From contig OX419763.1 of the NCBI GenBank assembly GCA_948567375.1, forward strand, positions 868,001-932,000: a stretch of DNA of 64,000 bases. The letters are read 5' to 3'. A model generated the notes under the pieces. The model was not told where the DNA came from. It searched no databases and was given only the letters and a program-made list of their open reading frames with translations. Below are positions 45,690 through 59,132 of this stretch, piece by piece; within the stretch, counting starts at the first letter, position 1, and each line of letters begins with the position of its first letter. The stretch comes from Lunularia cruciata (taxonomy: Eukaryota > Streptophyta > Marchantiopsida > Lunulariales > Lunulariaceae). Made by a program: the position numbers and the translations under genes.

Positions 45690-46978
45690 TGTCCACTCTA
45701 GAAGAAAAGTGATGTATGAGGTGGAGTTGAGTAGAAGAAGAGAAATGGAAAGTGAAAGTTTGGGGAGCGAGCAATCCATTCTAATAAGGCAACTTTGGTT
45801 GAGGAGAAGAGTATCAAGCAAGAAAGAAGCAAAGAAGGAGAAAAGCCCGCAAGAAAAAGTGAATTAGAGCGGAGGAGTGGAGTATCTACAAGAGATTGTA
45901 TGCCCATTGCTAATGAAGTTGGAGGAGAAGAAGAAAGAGATACAGTCAGAGTGACCGGAGGTAAAGACTATGTTGCAGGTGTTGGTGAGGTTAGAAGGAG
46001 AGAACTTGGAGTTGAAAAATAGTGTAACCCAAGGAGAGGAGCAGAAGGAAGTACTACAAGTAGATGCGGTAGTACAGAATTAGGTGATCAAGAACTTAAA
46101 GAGACAAATCGGAAGTAAAGAGCAAGTATAGAGCAGAATGTCATAGCCAAGGAATGGCACATATGAACGGAGTATGAAATCTTGAAATAGCAGTCTGCAG
46201 ATTCACAATTAGAAATCATCCATGTTATGGCAAGAGGCGCAGAGAAGGAGCAAGAGCTTGATAGAGTGATGCAGAGTGTAGAAGAGAAGAAGAAGCTTTG
46301 GCAAAGAGAGCTAACAGTGAGGTATAGAGAAGAAGAAAGATTGAGGGAATTACTTCGTAATCTGGAAGAGAAGATAGTTCAGAAAGAGAAGGAGCATGAG
46401 ATTGTGAAGGCCGAATTCAAGGCATAATTGGTGATGTATAGGGAAGACTGGCTGGCGGATTGGGAACATGAGAGAAGGATGAGGCTTGATCCACTCAAGG
46501 AGATCATAGTAAAGATGAATGCAATGTTGAGTACAGAAGCCAATGTAAGGATTAAAGAAATCAGATTGTACAAGTTAAGGTTGTTGGTGCAGGAGATGAG
46601 GAGAAGGAACACAAAGGATAAGCATTTGAATGCTTTGCTGATTAGTCTCAAAGCTCGTGTAGATAGGAAAATATTGGAAGTAGAAGACAATATCATGATT
46701 AGATTAGATTTAGTTAAGTTGGAAATAGATAAACTTTAGAAGGATATAAGAGTGAAGCCCAAAGTAGACGAGATAAGAATAAAAATATCTTTGGATTTTC
46801 CATTGGAGATATTAAAGAAGAGTGGGTTGCAAGGAGAAGATGTATGTAGATTACCCATGACGGGAATTGTAGATCAGGAAAAAGAAGTGTTAGAATTGGT
46901 AGAAGATCTAGTAGTTGTAAAACCCAAGGATAGAGTAGTATGTGAGGTTACTTTGAGATTGGAAGCAAAGGAAGAAGT
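45690..46978 (+). pseudogene. LTR gene, C-terminal two thirds, broken (5' LTR of second element, unit 15)
   Basis: Group A sequence starting near the end of the acidic region. Open blocks: 45795-46022 (partly out of frame), 46227-46427 (coiled coil), 46428-46739 (coiled coil, RIKEIRLYKLRLLVQEMRRR) and 46752-46991 (tail, ILKKSGLQGEDV, TGIVDQEKEVLELVEDL). Stops at 46425-46427 and 46737-46739 interrupt the frame. The last codons (GTAGACATC to TAG at 50688-50690) lie after the inserted unit 16. Confidence 0.7.
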
Positions 46979-49900
46979 TGTGACAACCTAGCAAATATCA
47001 CTTTTGCGGTAATTGGGTAAGTAAAGTTTGTTCCCGCAGAGATACAAGTCAGAATTGGTCAAATACAAAGTCAATAGTCACAATTTCAGTTCTTCTTGAT
47101 CTCTTCTTTAAACTCTCAAGTAGAAACTACACCTAGAAGAGAGTAACAAGCTCACAATCTTGACAACTTGTCCCGAATACACACACATAATCACATCATA
47201 GCAAATTCTGTCCAAACAACTCTTGAGTGTGATGATTCAGATTCTCCGGAAGATGGCACTTCACTACGAAGACCGATTTTGCCTCAGAATTGTGTTCCAC
47301 CCCTCCACTGAAGCCACAACTTCCTTGATCAAAATTGCTTCACATCAACTTTGTGCTGCACTCACTAATGCAGAATACTAACAACACTACAATTCCTCTC
47401 AGATCTGTCAAGGCATTGCTCCGATTGCACTTCACTCAAGATCAAACACATAGAATGAAGATCAAGGCTGTGGAATCCAACATCCAACAAGCACACTGAC
47501 TTGCTCTTTGGAATTCTCTACACACTCACAATTACAACCACAAAATTGACAATTGGAATTAAGCTTAAGCGACGAGTACTGAGAACAACACTTTGCTTTA
47601 TCTATCTTCAGAAATTTAAATACTGAATAACATCATACTACGAATTCTCCCCTTAAATATTGAAGCAAACGGCAGACTTGCCTACCTAGGCACCGCTTCC
47701 TAACATCTCTTCCTACCTGTAGATCCCAAGTGACATCTATCTTTTCATATCTGCCCCTTCCTATCTCAAAATCGACACTTATCCCGATCCGATGTCTACC
47801 TCATCATCAGCTTCCAAACCCGATGATCTTCTTACTATTTCTCCTTCTTCGGGTATGGTGAATTCAACCAAGTCTTTGACTACTTCTACACTACAATCTA
47901 CAATTGAGCTCATAGGTAATCCATCTACACTCTTATCTCCTGACCCACTCTTCTCTAATGTGTCAATCCTCAAGTCCGATGACACTTGTATTCCTATTTC
48001 TATGACATTGGGTTTCTTCTCCATTGTCACACTATTCCAAATCTTCTCTAATTCTGAATTAACTAAATCTAATCTAAGACTCACATTATTCTCTACTTCT
48101 AACATCTTCCGATCTACACGCTCTCTCAATCGAATCAGCAATGTGTTCATATCCACATCTTTAGCTTTTCTCTTTTGAGTTTCCTGCACAAGCAACTTCT
48201 CATGTAGGTAGGCTTCTTCCAATCTCCCTTCAGCCTCCATGCTTAAGATGGCTCTCAACTTCCCCGCAACTTCTCCTACTGATTCCGACTCATATCCTCA
48301 AGAGTGCTATACCTTCAGTTCTTCACGATACATCTTCAGCTTGTCTTCGTACTCCGCAGCAAGCATATTCTTCTCCTCTGCATACTGGGTACTCTGTAAC
48401 TCAACACTTCTGACTAGCTCTCGTAATTGTTCTTCTTCTTGCCTGGCTGCTAACTCTCTCTGCCATGCTTGATCTTTTGCTGCTGCACTCTTCTTTAAGC
48501 TGTCCAACTCCTGCTCCATTACGATGTTCATCGCCTTCAAATGGACATTCTCAATGCGCACATCACTCACTTCTTCCTTCATCTTACCGAGCCACATTGT
48601 TTGTTCCTTGAATTCTCCGGCTCGCCTTTGCAGTTCCTTCTCCTTTTCTGCGTAGCTCCCTTGTAGCATGGTCAGCGTGTTCTTCAGCAAGCTTTCCTCC
48701 CTCCGAAGTTCTTCTACTTCCGTGCTTCTTTGGACTTGTTGCTCCTGCAACTCCTTCACTTCACTTACCAGAGACTTCACCATCTGTAATTCGTTCATCC
48801 CCTTCCTGCAATCTTGGGGAATTACTCTTTGATGCTCCTTCAACAGTTCCAGCAATGGTGTTACCACCTTCGTCAGATAGGATATCCTGCTGGAGTGCTC
48901 TTTCTCTTCATCACCCTCTTTGTCTGGAGTCTTCTCCTCCGTCATCAGCTCCTTCATCTGAAGTTGCGATCTTTGTATCTTCATCGTGTCCACACTTTCT
49001 TCGTCTTGGCCTCTTGAACTCGGCCATGTAGGATTCTCTACTTCCTCTTCTGCTCTTGACTTGTTTACTATCATCGTCTGATAAGCCTCACTTACTACTG
49101 CTGATTGCTGGACCTCTGGTTCCCCATTGTTATTGCTCCCTGACTCCTCACTTTTCAATCTGAGCTCCTCTTCTTCCGATTCCACTTCGTGCGACTCAGT
49201 CTCTTCCCCAGACTCCGATTCCGATGATGCCTCTTTTACGATCTTCGCCATCTGCAACCTCAGCCGCCAAGTCTTTCTTTGCATGGGAGGCGACTTTGCT
49301 TCTTCGGGTTTGCCACATTTCTTTGTCTTCGGACTGGTAATTTCTTCGACTTTCCACTATCCCGTCCTTGCAAAGTACTCGTCATTTGCTCGAAGATGCA
49401 GCATATATTGGCGCTCCTCCTTGTCTACTTCCCGTTGCAAATTGGGATGCATGTGCGACACCATACGATGATGCTCGTCTTTAGATAGTAAGTTCAGCCC
49501 AAAGTAGAAGTGGGCTACGAATGGTGCAAAATAATGTGGTGGCAAGCCTGTTCGCCAATTTACCACCATCTGCCTCTTTTGGTGATGGAAGCACTTTGCC
49601 CAATTCACTGGAGCTCCTGCAAACATTTGATGGAAGAAGACAGCCTGCTGCATGTTCACGTAGGTAGTTCATTCTGGCTTGAACATGGCCATCATCGCCC
49701 CCACAATACTTCTTCGGATCGGGTCCCGATAGGACTCCACCTTGTAGCCATTCATGGTTCTCGGAGCAAAGAACGAATTGCGGATTTCCGTTGTCTCCTC
49801 TACAGCATCACACTTCCGATAGAAGGTGATCCCTGTTGGTTCTCTTGCTTCTCTTCCCAATACCAACTTCCAATCCAACTTAGTCCATCGACCCAGATTG

Positions 49901-50666
49901 CCTCTCTTTCCTTCCACCTCGGGACCTTCCTCACAATTATTGGCAGTGATCTCTGCCATCACTCCCGGGAAACTGAAATTCTAGTTCCATGCTAAAAAGG
50001 TAATACAAAGTCTAATCAAGACTTTGATTCTCGCCACTATATCTACCCTTTGAATTGCAAAACCTCTCACCTCCAGCGCATTGGCCACCTTCTTTGCCAT
50101 GATCTGTTCTCTTGTTCTACGATGTTGGAAAATAAGACCCTCTCTTGGATGAGACACTCTTACTCCCTCAGGGTTTCGGAAAATCTCACTCTCAATGGGC
50201 TTCCGGACATGCATTACTACAGGACGACTACTCAAAGAAATTGAAAATTTACTCAAGGTATTCAACTTTCCCTTGCGCAGTCACAATTTTATATTGCCCC
50301 AAATTGCAGTCATTCTTCAGTCAATTTTGTCAGTGAATTTCTCTCTTTTGCGTGCACTCCCGGTCACTGTCAAGACATGCTTCTTGTGCCCCCGTCGTTT
50401 CTTGAAATGTACTTTCTTGCCACGTACAGAGGTTGTTAAACGGTCTTCGTCTTTCCTGCGTCTCCCAACCCGAAGACAGTGATCTTTGGACTTTTTCCCG
50501 CGTACTCCTCTTCCGAGTACCTCCATCATTGGATCCAATGTCATCTTCTTTGGATTTCCTCCGAAGTTACTTCCATCCATTCTTTGTCTGCAATTCAACT
50601 TTCAGTGCTTACTTTGTCTCTTAAACACTACTAACTATAGAAAAACAAAAAAATGTGGGTACCGTA
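46979..50666 (-). mobile_element. Solo LTR, group B, full length (unit 16)
   Basis: 3688-bp reverse LTR with a perfect 5-bp duplication gaagt (46974-46978, 50667-50671). Its outer 5' end reads GGGTACCGTA in place of the usual GGGTACCACA. It is inserted within the last codons of the unit 15 LTR gene. Confidence 0.9.
47779..50265 (-). pseudogene. LTR gene, group B, full length, in frame with four stops (unit 16)
   Basis: 2487 nt, 828 codons plus stop, all open blocks in one frame: 49981-50265, 49669-49962, 49357-49659, 48307-49284 (325 codons, acidic region and coiled coil) and 47779-48258 (tail, TLEKSGSGDKSVDGLP). Internal stops end at 49981, 49669, 49357 and 48307; the first replaces the second-last part of the WNWN motif. 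It is the longest continuous group B frame and the best B reference. Confidence 0.8.
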
Positions 50667-51167
50667 GAAGTAGACATCAGATTGGAGTAGTAATAGTTTT
50701 GAGATTTGAAGAGGCAGATATGAAGAGGTGCATTTTCAGTTCAGATCTATAGGTAGGAAGAGTTGTTAGGAAACTGTATAGTTGTTAGCAACTCTTAATT
50801 GCTCTACTATTTAAAGGTGGCATCTATAATGTTATGTTGTTCAGTGCTCATAATTTCTAAAGATAAATAAAGCAAAGTGTTGTGAAGCAATGCACGTTGC
50901 TTGAGATTAATTTCAAGTATCAATTTTGTGTTTGGAGAATTCTGAATCCAAATCATTGTGCTTGTTGGACGTTGGATTCCGCAGTTGTGATCTTCATTCT
51001 GTGTGTTTGATCTTGAGTGAAGTGCAATTGGTGCAATGCCTTGACAGATTTGAGAGGAATTGTAGTGTTGGTAGTATTTTGCATTTGTGAGTGCAACATA
51101 GTGTTGATGTGAAGCAATTTTGATTGAGGAAGTTGTGCCTTCAATGGAGGTGTGACTTCAATGGAGG
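50667..51167 (+). mobile_element. 5' LTR of second element, R/U5 segment (unit 15)
   Basis: Continues unit 15 after unit 16: end of the LTR gene (TAG at 50688-50690), CTATTTAAAG near 50812, AAATAAAGC near 50865 and U5. A 17-bp local repeat (TCAATGGAGGTGTGACT-like) occurs just before the unit 17 insertion. Confidence 0.8.
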
Positions 51168-54100
51168 CGTGACAACCCGGCAAATATCACTTTTGCGGTA
51201 ATTGGGTAAGTAAAGTTTGTTCCCGCAGAGATACGAGTCAGAATTGGTCAAATACGAAGTCAAACAGTAACATGTAGTTCTTCTTGGTTGTGTCTTTAAT
51301 CTCTCAGGTAGAAACCACACCCAGAAGAGAGTAACAAGCACTGATTCGTAGTCTTGTCACAAATTCACACTTCTCAATCACAACTCCATCAAATCTTTCC
51401 AAACAATCTTGATTGTGATGATTCAGGCTCTCCCAAAAACGGCACTTCACTGCAAAATGACTTTGCCTCAGAATTGTGTTCCACCCCTCCATTGAAGGCA
51501 CAACTTCCTCAATCGAAATTGCTTCACATCAACTTTGCACTACACTCACAAATGTAGAATACTACCAACACTACAATTCCTCTCAGATCTGTCAAGGCAT
51601 TGCTTTGATTGCGCTTCACTCAGGATCAAACACACAAAATGAAAATCAAGGCTGTGGAATCCAACATCCAACAAGCACACTGACTTGCACTTTGAATTTC
51701 TCCAAACACTCACAAACATAGACACAAAGTTGATACTCGGAATCAAGCTCAAGGGACGAGCACTGCTTCACAACACTTCGCTTTATCTATTCTCAGAAAT
51801 TATGATCATTGAACAACATTTGACTACAAATGCCACTCTTAAATAGTGAAGCAATCGATAGTTCTAACAACTATACCGTTCTACAACAACTCTTCTAACC
51901 TGCAGATCCGAAATGACAATGCACCTCTTCATATCTGCCCCTTCAAATCTCAAATCGGTTTCTACTACGATCCGATGTCTACTTCTTCTTTGGCTTTCAA
52001 ATCCGAACCCAAAGTAATCTTACTTCCGACTACTCTATCCTTGGGTTTCATATCTTCTACTTCATCTACCAGATCCAGCAATTCCCTTTCTTGATCTAAA
52101 ATTCCACTAGTGGGTAATCTATCTAACTCATTTTCTCCCGACCCACTCTTCTCTAATGTCTCCAATGGTAACTCTGAAGACATTTGTACTCCTATGTTAT
52201 CTACTTTGGGTTTTGCTCTAATGACCTTCCAAAGCTTCTTTATCTCTATTTTCACTAAGTCTAATCTGATTGAAATGTTGTCTTCTACTTCTAATATCTT
52301 CTTGTCTACACGAGTTCTTAACTTAATCAACAAAGCGTTCATATCGGTGTCTTTTGCCTGTCTTTTCCTCGTCTCTTGCACCAACAACTTCAACTCATGC
52401 AGTCTCATTTTCTTCAATTCAAACGCTAGCCTCTGTACTCAACATCGCGTTCATCTTGAGGACAATCTCCTTCAACGGCTCCAATCTCATCTTCCTCTCT
52501 TGCTCTCGATCTGCAGGCCAGTCCTCTCGGTACATTGCCAACTCTGCTTCGAACTCGGCTTTCACCGTCTCCTTCTCCTTCTCCTTCTGTACAACCTTCT
52601 CCTCCTGATTACGAAGTAACTCTCGTAATCTTTCTTCTTCTCTATATCGTGCCGCCAACTCTCGTTGCCAGAGTTGTTTCCTCTCTTCCACACCCTCCAT
52701 CACTCTATTGAGCTCTTGCTCTTTCTCTGCTACCCTCGCCATAGCATGGATAATTTCTAATCGTGAATTAGCAAACTGCTGCTTCAAGATTTCATATTCT
52801 GCTACTTGTCTCTCCCTTGCTATGTCACTCTTCCTCACAAGATCCTCTCGATAGCTCACTTCTCTCTTCAGGTCTTCAATTACTTGACTTCTCTCTATTG
52901 CTTCCGCTTGTAGTACTTCCCTTTCCTCCTCACCTCGGGTTATACTCTTCTTCAACTCCGAGTTCTCTTCTTCTAATTGTGCTAATACCTACAATACAGT
53001 CATCACCTCCAAACATGTCGACTGCACCTCTCTCTTCTTGTGCTCCAACTTCACCAACAATGGACACACAATTTCCTGTAGGTACTCCATTCCATTTCTC
53101 GCACCTACTTCTTCCTGCATAGAAATCTCCTTCCTTACTTCTTCTTCACCCAATACTCACCTTCTCCTCTGTAGTCTTTGTATTAGGATTGATGCCTCAC
53201 TCCCCGAGCTTTCTCCTACCTCTTCCTTTGCTTTACTCGGCCCCGCTTCACACTTCACCTTATGTCTTGAGCAAACTCCTCGCTGTATTGCGATCTTCTT
53301 TTCCTTGAGTATAGTTACTTTGTCCTCCAACTATGTGTTGTCTTCGGCTTCCATCTCGGCTTGCACTTCTTCTTCTTTGTATTTGTCAGCCGCCGGTACC
53401 GACGTCATCTCTCCCCCTTCATCACTATTGCTGCTCATATCTCCGCTTTGCAACGTTAGCTCAGGCTCCTCCTCGTGTTCCGAGTCTTCCATTTTGAGCT
53501 TGGCATCTCCTTTTGAGTCTTCATCCTCCGACTCAATTACCACCATACCTCGCCTTGGGTTGCCTCTCCGCATCTTCCAAGGTTTCTTGATATCTTTGGC
53601 TTCACCTTGCCGACCTCTCTTCTTTGTCATCAGAGTACTTGCTTCTATTACCCGTCTTCGTGTAGTAATCATCTGTGCTTCGGATTTGGAGAATGTACTA
53701 CTGTTCCTCCACATTGACTTCTCTTCTCAAGTCAGGATGGAAGTGAGACACCATTATGTTTTGCTCTGCCGAATTGAGCAAATTCAACCCAAGGTAGAAA
53801 TGTGCTACAAATGGCACGATGTAGTGTAGAGGCAACTTATCCCGCAAATTCCACACCATCTATCTTGTCCTCCCATGGAAGCACGACGCCCAATTAATAG
53901 GTTCTCCTGCAAACAACTTATGGAAGAACACCGCTTGGTGTTTCATCACATAAGTTGTTCTCTCCGGCTTCAAGATTGCCATGAGAGCACTCACGATCCC
54001 TCTCTTCACTGGATCCTTGTAACTCTCAACCTTATACCCATTCTTTGTTCTCTTCAAAGAGAAAGCATCTCTCACCTCCTGAGTCTCTTGAGCTATCTCT

Positions 54101-54944
54101 CCCTTCCCCAAGAACGTGGCTCCCTGCTCCGAGCCTGCCTCCTTCCTGAGTACGAGTCTCCAATCCGACTCTATCCAGCGAGCCGGATTTCCTCTCTTCC
54201 CTTCTTCCTCAAGTCCATCGAGACACTTACTCTTGATGATTTCTTTCATGAATCCTGGAAAGCTTACATTCCAGTTCCATGTCAGAAAGGTGATCCGAGG
54301 TCGGCTCAAGACTTCAATCCTCGCTATTACGTCTAACCTCCGAACCGCATGATTTCTCACTATGAATTCGGAGTTCTTCTTTCCTCCTCCCATCTCTTCT
54401 ACCTTCTCACTCTCTCTCGATTTCACTCTTGTGATTTCTCCCTTGCGCACTAACACGAGTCCAACTCTATTTCCCCTACCCCGATCACCTACAAGACGAC
54501 TTCTCAACGGTGAAGGAAAATTACTCGACATTTCATCATTGCAAGCTCAATTTTTATAGAGTTGCACTTCTTCATCTTTTGTCACTTCGAGTTTCTACCA
54601 AGAAATCACACCTCCGGCATGCACCTGTCATTGTCAATCAACCTTTGCGCGTATGGGCCGCCAGTTTTTAAACGGTCCCTTCTTGAATTTCTCGCCCCGA
54701 CAAAAGGTTGTTAGACTGTCTTCGCCTTGGGTTGAGCTCCCCCCGATACGAAGACAATTTACTTTGGGTTGTATGCTGACAGGGCATTTCCAAGTACTTT
54801 GCCTTATGACCCAAAGTCACTTTACTTTGGGTTTCATCCCGAAGACTCTTTTCTTTGCCTTCTTTGTCCATACAGGCACAATCCGACTTCTCTATACACT
54901 TCTTCTCCTTTATTTTGAAAAAAACAAAAAATGTGGGCACCACA
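51168..54944 (-). mobile_element. Solo LTR, group A, full length (unit 17)
   Basis: 3777-bp reverse LTR. The left terminus is CGTGACAACCCGG, where the usual first base is T. Target flanks ggagg (51163-51167) and ggtgg (54945-54949) match at 4 of 5 bases. The unit 15 sequence is continuous across it (TCAATGGAGG / GGTGGAACAC). Confidence 0.9.
51965..54531 (-). pseudogene. LTR gene, group A, nearly full length, frameshifted (unit 17)
   Basis: Start MSSNFPSPLRSRLVGDRG at 54531. The first 223 codons are open to a stop at 53860-53862 (CAG in relatives, in the TRQM context). Further blocks: 53331-53714, 52419-52955 (178 codons, coiled coil) and 51965-52417 (150 codons, tail with TLEKSGSGENELDRLPTS). 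Total 2567 nt, so small indels shift the frame. Confidence 0.75.
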
Positions 54945-55178
54945 GGTGGGGTGGAACACAATTCTAGGGCATAGTCATTTTGTAGTGAAGTGCCATTTTT
55001 GGAAGAGATTGAATCATCACAATCAAGAGTTTTTGGAAAGATTTGATGGATTTGTGATTAAGTGTGACAAATTGTTTTGACAAGATTGTGAGTTAGTGGT
55101 TGTTACTCTCTTTTGGGTGTGGTTTCTACTTGAGAGACTAAAAAAGAACCAAGACAAATTGAGATTATTATTGTTTGG
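54945..55178 (+). mobile_element. 5' LTR of second element, U5 segment (unit 15)
   Basis: U5 continuation between units 17 and 18, matching U5 of other LTRs (GTGGAACACAATTCT, then TTGTTACTCTCTTTTGGGTG). No gene. Confidence 0.8.
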
Positions 55179-58060
55179 TGTGGTGCCCACATTTTTTTTT
55201 CTCTGTTTATTAGTGTTTGAGGGAAGAAGTAAGCACAAAACACCAAATTGTGAAAGAAGAATAGACCAAAGTGACTTTGGATGACATCCAAAGAAGGCAA
55301 CATCGGATCCAATGATGGAGGTACTCAGAAGAAGGGTACAACAGAAAAAATCCCGAAGAGCACCGTCTTTGGGTTGGAAGGCGCAGGTGATACGAAGACC
55401 ATCTAACAACCTTGGTACGTGGCAAGAAAGTACACTTCAAGAAATGGTGGAGGCAAAAGAAGCATGTCTTGACAATGACCGGACATCAGCACGCAAAAGA
55501 GGGGAGGTCGAATTTGAAATTGACTGAAGAATGACTGCAATTTGGGGTCATATAAGATTGCAATTGCGGAGGGATAAGTTGAATATGCCAAGTAAATTTC
55601 CAATTCCTTTGAGTAGTCGTCATGCAGTAATGCATGTTTGGAAGCCGATTGAGAGTGAAATTTTCTGAAATCCAGAAGGGGTTAGAGTGTCTCGTCTAGG
55701 AGAGGGCATTGTCTTTCAGTGTTGTAGAACATGAGAGCAGATCATGGTGAAGAAGGTCACAAATGCGCTGGCGGTGCGAAGTTTTGCAATTTGTAGGTTA
55801 GATGTAGTAGCCAGAATTGAAGTCTTGAATAGACTTCAATAGTCTGGAAGTGATAGTGATGGGGAACTTGAGGTTCAGCAATTGGTGGTGGTCAGTGAAG
55901 CTTGTCATGCAATGATTGACAAAGTACCCAGAACAACAAATCATTGCATAGCCATGGTGGTGAATAAGTAGAGACCAAAGGAAAAGGAGGAGTATCCTGT
56001 GGGGCCAAGTTCAGTTGGTAAAGAAGAAGAAAGTTCAGATACGGTGTCTCTGAAGATATGAAGATCACGACTTTGGATGAAGGAGCCGATGAAGGAGCCG
56101 AAGACTGAAGACAAAGATGACAACAAAGAAAAAGATAGCTTTGGTGGGATATTATATCTGACAAAAGTGGTCAACCCGTTGTCGGAGCTATTAAAGGAGC
56201 ATTGGAATGTAATTCCCCAAGATCGTAGGAAGGGGATGAATGAGTTGCAGGTGGTGAAGCATCTGTTGAGTGAAGTGAAGGGGTTGCAAGAGCAACAAGT
56301 CCAAAGAAATGACAAAATTGGGAACTTCGGAGAGAGGAAGTCTTGAAGAAGAAGGCTTTCAAGATGTTACAAGAGAGCTGTGAGTCAAAAGAGAAAGAAC
56401 GCAGAGGCAAGCCATAGAATTGAAGGAGCAGGCAATGTGGCTGAGCAAAATGAAGGAGGAAGTGAGTGATGTGTGCATCGAGAATATTCATTTGAAGGCA
56501 ACAGCAGCAATAATCGAGCAGGAGTTGGACAGCTTGAAGAAGAGTGCAGCAGGGAAGGATCAAGCATGGCAGAGAGAGTTAGCAGCCAAGCATGAAGAAG
56601 AAGGACAATTATGAGAGCTGGTCCAAAGTGCTAAGTTACAGAGTACACAGTATGCGGAGGAGAAGAAGATGCTTGCTGCGGAGTACGAAGATGAGTTGAA
56701 GATGTACCGCGAAGAGTTGAAGGTAGAGCGCTCTTGAGGATATGAGTTGGAATTAGTAGGAGAAGTTGCATGGAAGTTGAGAGCAATCTTGAGCACGGAG
56801 ACTGAAGGGAGATTGGAAAAAGCCCGTCTACATGAGTTGAAGTTGCTTGTGCAAGAAACTTGGAAGAGAAAAGCCAAAGATGTGGATATGAACACATTAT
56901 TGATCCGATTGAGGGAGCGTGTAGACCAGAAGATGTTAGAAGTAGAATACAATGTTAATCTCAAATTAGATTTAGTCAATTCGGAGTTGGAGAAAATTAG
57001 GAATAGTGTGATAGCGGAGAGGAAGTCCAATGTTGCAGAAGTAGGAATTCAAGTGTCATTGGACTTATTATTAGAGACATTAGAGAAGAGTGGGTCAGGA
57101 GATAAAGAGTTAGATAAGTCACTCCTTAGTGCAATTGTAGTTCCTAGTGTAGAAGTAGTAGAAATAGTGCAGGAATTAGTAGAGTTAGATATACCCAAAG
57201 AAGGAGAAGTAGTAGGAAGATCATCGGGTTTGGAAGCCGATGATGAGGTAGACATCAGATTGGTGTAAGTATCAATTTTGAGATAGGAAGAGGCAGAAAT
57301 GAAGAGATGGATTGTCAATTTGGATCTACAGGTAGGAAAAGATGTTAGGAAGTGGTGCATAGGTAGGAAGAACTGCAGTTTGCTTCAGTATTTAAGGGGA
57401 GTACTATGTGGTTCAATATTCAAATTTCTGAAGATAAATAAAGCGAAGTGCTGGTTTTTAGTGCTTGTTGCTTGAGCTTAATTGTGATTGTCAATTTTGT
57501 GTTTGTGTTTGTGAGTGTGTGGAGAATTCCGAAGTGCAAGTCAATGTGTCTATGGATGTTGGATTTTGTAGTCTTGATCTTCATTCTATGTGTTTGATCC
57601 TGAGTGAAGTGCATTGGAGCAATGCCTTGATAGGTCTGAGAAGAATTGTAGTGTTGGTAGGATTCTGCATTTGTGAGTGCAACACGAAGTTGATGTGAAG
57701 CAATTTCAATTGAGGAAGTTGTGCCTTTAGTGGAGGGTTGGAACACAATTCTAAGGTGAAATCATTCTTTGCAGTGAAGTGCAGTCTTTGGGAGAATCTG
57801 AATCATCACAATCAAGAGTTGTTTGGACAGAATTTGCTATGTTGTGATTATGTGTGTGTGTATTTGTGACAAGTTGTCAAGATTGTGAGCTTGTTACTCT
57901 CTTTTGTGTGTAGTTTCTACCTAAGAGATTAAAGAAGCAATCAAGAAGAACTACAAGTTACTTTTTGATTTCGTATTTGACCAATTCTGAATTGTATATC
58001 TGCGGGAACAAACTTTACTTACCCGATTACTGCAAAAGTGATATTTGCCGGGTTGTCACA
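55179..58060 (+). mobile_element. LTR, group B, internally deleted (unit 18)
   Basis: 2882 bp, TGTGGTGCCCACA to GGTTGTCACA. Flanks tttgg (55174-55178) and tttgc (58061-58065) match at 4 of 5 bases. About 0.85 kb is missing near 55850 inside the LTR gene. It is a solo LTR inserted in U5 of the second element. Confidence 0.85.
55585..57268 (+). pseudogene. LTR gene, group B, internally deleted (unit 18)
   Basis: Start MPSKFPIPLSSRH at 55585. Near 55850 the sequence passes from the EVLNRL segment directly to GSDSDGELEVQQL, deleting the Trp-rich core. The rest includes 56077-56346, 56420-56614 (coiled coil) and 56747-57268 (173 codons, tail LLLETLEKSGSGDKELDKS) with stops between. Confidence 0.7.
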
Positions 58061-58156
58061 TTTGCTTTGTATTTGACCAATTCTGACAAGTATCTTTATG
58101 GGAACAAACTTTACTTACCTGATTACCACAAAAGGGATATTTGCCAGGTTGTCACA
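58061..58156 (+). mobile_element. 5' LTR of second element, terminal segment (unit 15)
   Basis: The last 96 bases of the LTR, ending GGTTGTCACA at 58156 and followed by the primer binding site. Confidence 0.85.
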
Positions 58157-58164
58157 TGATTTTT

Positions 58165-58183
58165 TGTGCTACTGCCAAGGATA
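58165..58183 (+). other. Primer binding site of second element, decayed
   Basis: TGTGCTACTGCCAAGGATA eight bases after the LTR is a decayed form of TGGCGCCGCTGCCGGGGATA, with mostly C-to-T and G-to-A changes and one base lost. It again points to tRNA-Asp. Confidence 0.7.
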
Positions 58184-59132
58184 CAAATTTGGAAGTGGAA
58201 GAATACAAAGCCAATTTTGAAATGGGGTGTCAAAGCAATATGAATGTTTGCATTGAGAGAACAACAAGAAGAAAGAGTTTGAAGATGAATGCTGGATCAT
58301 GAAGAAGAAGAATGCCAAAAGATTCAATCTACTTTTGATGAAACCAAACGGGAGGTGTTGGACTTTCAACTTCTTCATGAAGTTCAAGAAGCCTTGTGAG
58401 AACTTGAACAAAAGAAACACGAAGGCGGCTGGCAAGGCTATTTCTCATATCCCTCTTCCAAGAAGAAGACAGACTCTAGCGGGCAGACATACTTGTTATG
58501 ACCTAGTACACCGACTTCTCCTAAAGTTGTAAAGGAAGTTGAATTTATAAAGAAATTTGTTTGGGGAAAGACAACACAAATCCTAATAGAAGAAGGGTGT
58601 CAACATCTTCTACGCACATTCCTTGATTGTCTCGAAGGAATTTCAAAGAACAATCTAAGGGTTTTGAACCTCTTGCTTCTACTTGGGTTGAAGTTGACAC
58701 AATCAAACAAGAAATAATGGTCGAAGAAGACCCCATGTTGAACTTGACCAATTGGAACCCTTGGGTTATCAACACGACATCGATACCAATCAATTCCTTG
58801 GTTCTATCAAGTTCAACCTTACCACAACCAATTCCACTATGTCAAACAATGACTTTGCTACCTATCACCCGACACGCCTATCAAAAGTACAAGGGGACAA
58901 AACAAGATGAAGATCCCAATGAATTCATTGAAGAATTTGAAGCCATTTCCTTTGCTAAAATGGAACATGACTTGGCGGATCACCTGCAAATTTTCCTTAG
59001 TTTGCTCCAAAAGAAGGCTCTGAGTTGGTATACTCATGTAAGCCAAAAGGGGTTTGTACCAGCTGATTGGGCAGACTTGAGAACAACTCCCTGGAACAAT
59101 TTTGAGAAGTTGATTATGACACAAGTGTCTTT
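58184..59132 (+). pseudogene. gag: gag of second element, N-terminal and capsid part
   Basis: The leader and N-terminal region (KPNGRCWTFNF in a shifted frame) are broken. 58627-59166 is open for 179 codons: FEPLASTWVEVDT, LTNWNPW, LLPITRHAYQKYKG, FIEEFEAISFAKMEHDLADHLQI and KKALSWYTHVSQKGF. It is clearly collinear with gag at 13801. It breaks off at the unit 19 insertion; the last residues of that ORF come from the LTR. Confidence 0.8.

Noticed and set aside
53038-53829. Forward ORF of 263 codons, rich in Ser and Leu
   Set aside because: It lies exactly opposite the acidic and linker parts of the unit 17 LTR gene. Ser/Leu-rich ORFs opposite Glu/Lys-rich coding are expected by composition, and the same shadow appears opposite other copies.
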